DNA from: BJHL01 sp040378885
GTDB taxonomy: Bacteria; Planctomycetota; Phycisphaerae; Phycisphaerales; UBA1924
Direction of reading: 5' to 3'
Length of the DNA: 64,000 nucleotides
Assembly (NCBI GenBank): GCA_046316615.1
Contig: JBKDAN010000064.1
Coordinates: 1 to 64,000 of the forward strand
The notes beneath the pieces were generated by a model. That model made no database searches. It was not told the origin of the DNA and worked only from the letters and a program-made list of their open reading frames with translations. The first letter of the stretch is position 1. Each line of letters begins with the position of its first letter. Shown here piece by piece: positions 63,512-64,000 of this stretch. The position numbers and the translations under genes are program-made.

Positions 63512-64000
63512 ATGAGCACGAACAAAACCCCTGGCGACATTCTCCTTGATGCAGGCACCAACGAACTGGAAGTGCTGGTGTTTGGACTTGCGGGCGGGTA
63601 CTACGGGGTGAACGTTGCAAAGGTGCGCGAGGTGATCAAGCCGATGCCTTTGACGTCGGCTCCGCATCAGCATGCGAGCGTGCTGGGGATGTTCAACATT
63701 CGCGGTAATGTGCTGCCCGTGGTGGATCTGGCCAAGCACCTGACGCTCTCGCGACAGACGGATCGCAAGGGCGAAGGCCGCGTGATCATCACGGAATTCA
63801 ACGGGCTGCGTACGGGATTCCTGGTTGACAGCGTGGATCAGATCTATCGCATGGCGTGGACGAAGGTTCGGCCTGCGCCGGAAGTGGGTACGGACGGCGA
63901 GAACGCGACGACGCCCATCACTGGCGTGATTGAGATGAAGGACAAGCTGATTCTGATGATCGACTTTGAGTCGGTCGCGGATGCGATTCTGATTGAGCGG
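63512..64000 (+). CDS. cheV: Chemotaxis coupling protein CheV (partial)
   Basis: The first 163 codons of a CheW-domain protein, cut by the window end with the frame open. L-G-M-F-N-I-R-G-N-V-L-P-V-V-D-L is the CheW signature. V-I-I-T-E-F-N-G-L-R-T-G-F-L-V-D and the closing L-I-L-M-I-D-F-E-S-V resemble CheV, which adds a receiver domain; that part would lie beyond 64000. It couples chemoreceptors to CheA. ATG at 63512 is preferred; ATG at 63500 is in frame. Confidence 0.85.
   Translation, partial: MSTNKTPGDILLDAGTNELEVLVFGLAGGYYGVNVAKVREVIKPMPLTSAPHQHASVLGMFNIRGNVLPVVDLAKHLTLSRQTDRKGEGRVIITEFNGLRTGFLVDSVDQIYRMAWTKVRPAPEVGTDGENATTPITGVIEMKDKLILMIDFESVADAILIER

Overview
The window looks like a chromosomal stretch from a planctomycete, most likely a Phycisphaerae-type bacterium. 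The evidence is a GC-rich sequence, several small membrane proteins carrying a CxxC...CxxC zinc ribbon, exported proteins ending in a PEP-CTERM-like tail (P-S-P-G, hydrophobic stretch, Arg cluster), a TPR serine/threonine kinase, a SUMF1-like protein and sparse Shine-Dalgarno use. This assignment is inference; there is no rRNA or tRNA in the window. I annotate 57 protein genes plus one tiny upstream ORF. Most are housekeeping or core envelope genes; there is no prophage, integrase, transposase or CRISPR array.

Layout. 1-600: an intergenic island of nested palindromes. 620-4000: three membrane or exported unknowns and a TIM-barrel protein. 4052-8056: gcvH and an ABC ATPase/FtsX-permease pair. 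8071-16149: ruvC, ribE, prfA, a prolyl oligopeptidase with a metal-binding tail, and rny. 16674-24226: a lipoprotein, folD, an M29 aminopeptidase, tandem glycosyltransferases, apaG and a PQQ-type propeller lipoprotein. 24381-26461: three zinc-ribbon membrane proteins. 26509-30138: an E1-alpha dehydrogenase gene divergent from a UTP-sugar-1-phosphate uridylyltransferase, then a PEP-CTERM-like protein. 30178-40390: a TPR kinase and a five-gene oligopeptide-type ABC transporter operon. 40611-47956: an M50 protease, an HTH-receiver regulator, an exported HEAT/pseudo-receiver protein, a PD40 propeller protein and an amidohydrolase. 48044-53637: exported unknowns, a DUF503 protein, a FlgM-like anti-sigma factor and a SUMF1-like protein. 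53732-59724: a long minus-strand run (stress-like protein, BON lipoprotein, CorC/CNNM, ybeY, coaE fusion, hpt). 59830-64000: TauE, ribH, nusB, a four-helix-bundle (23S IVS-type) gene between inverted repeats, ftsY and a partial cheV.

Two genome-scale patterns stand out. First, about 15 genes have a TANNNT box ending 5-8 nt before the start codon, the geometry of leaderless promoters; it settles several start codons, and one 20-bp gap at 46560-46579 appears to serve two divergent genes. Second, many intergenic gaps hold islands built from 7-8 bp units, each with its own unit sequence. Several occur as inverted pairs, and one pair (34 of 35 positions matching) encloses the four-helix-bundle gene. 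That element, and whether the other pairs are emptied or ORF-less relatives of it, is the best candidate here for an undescribed system.
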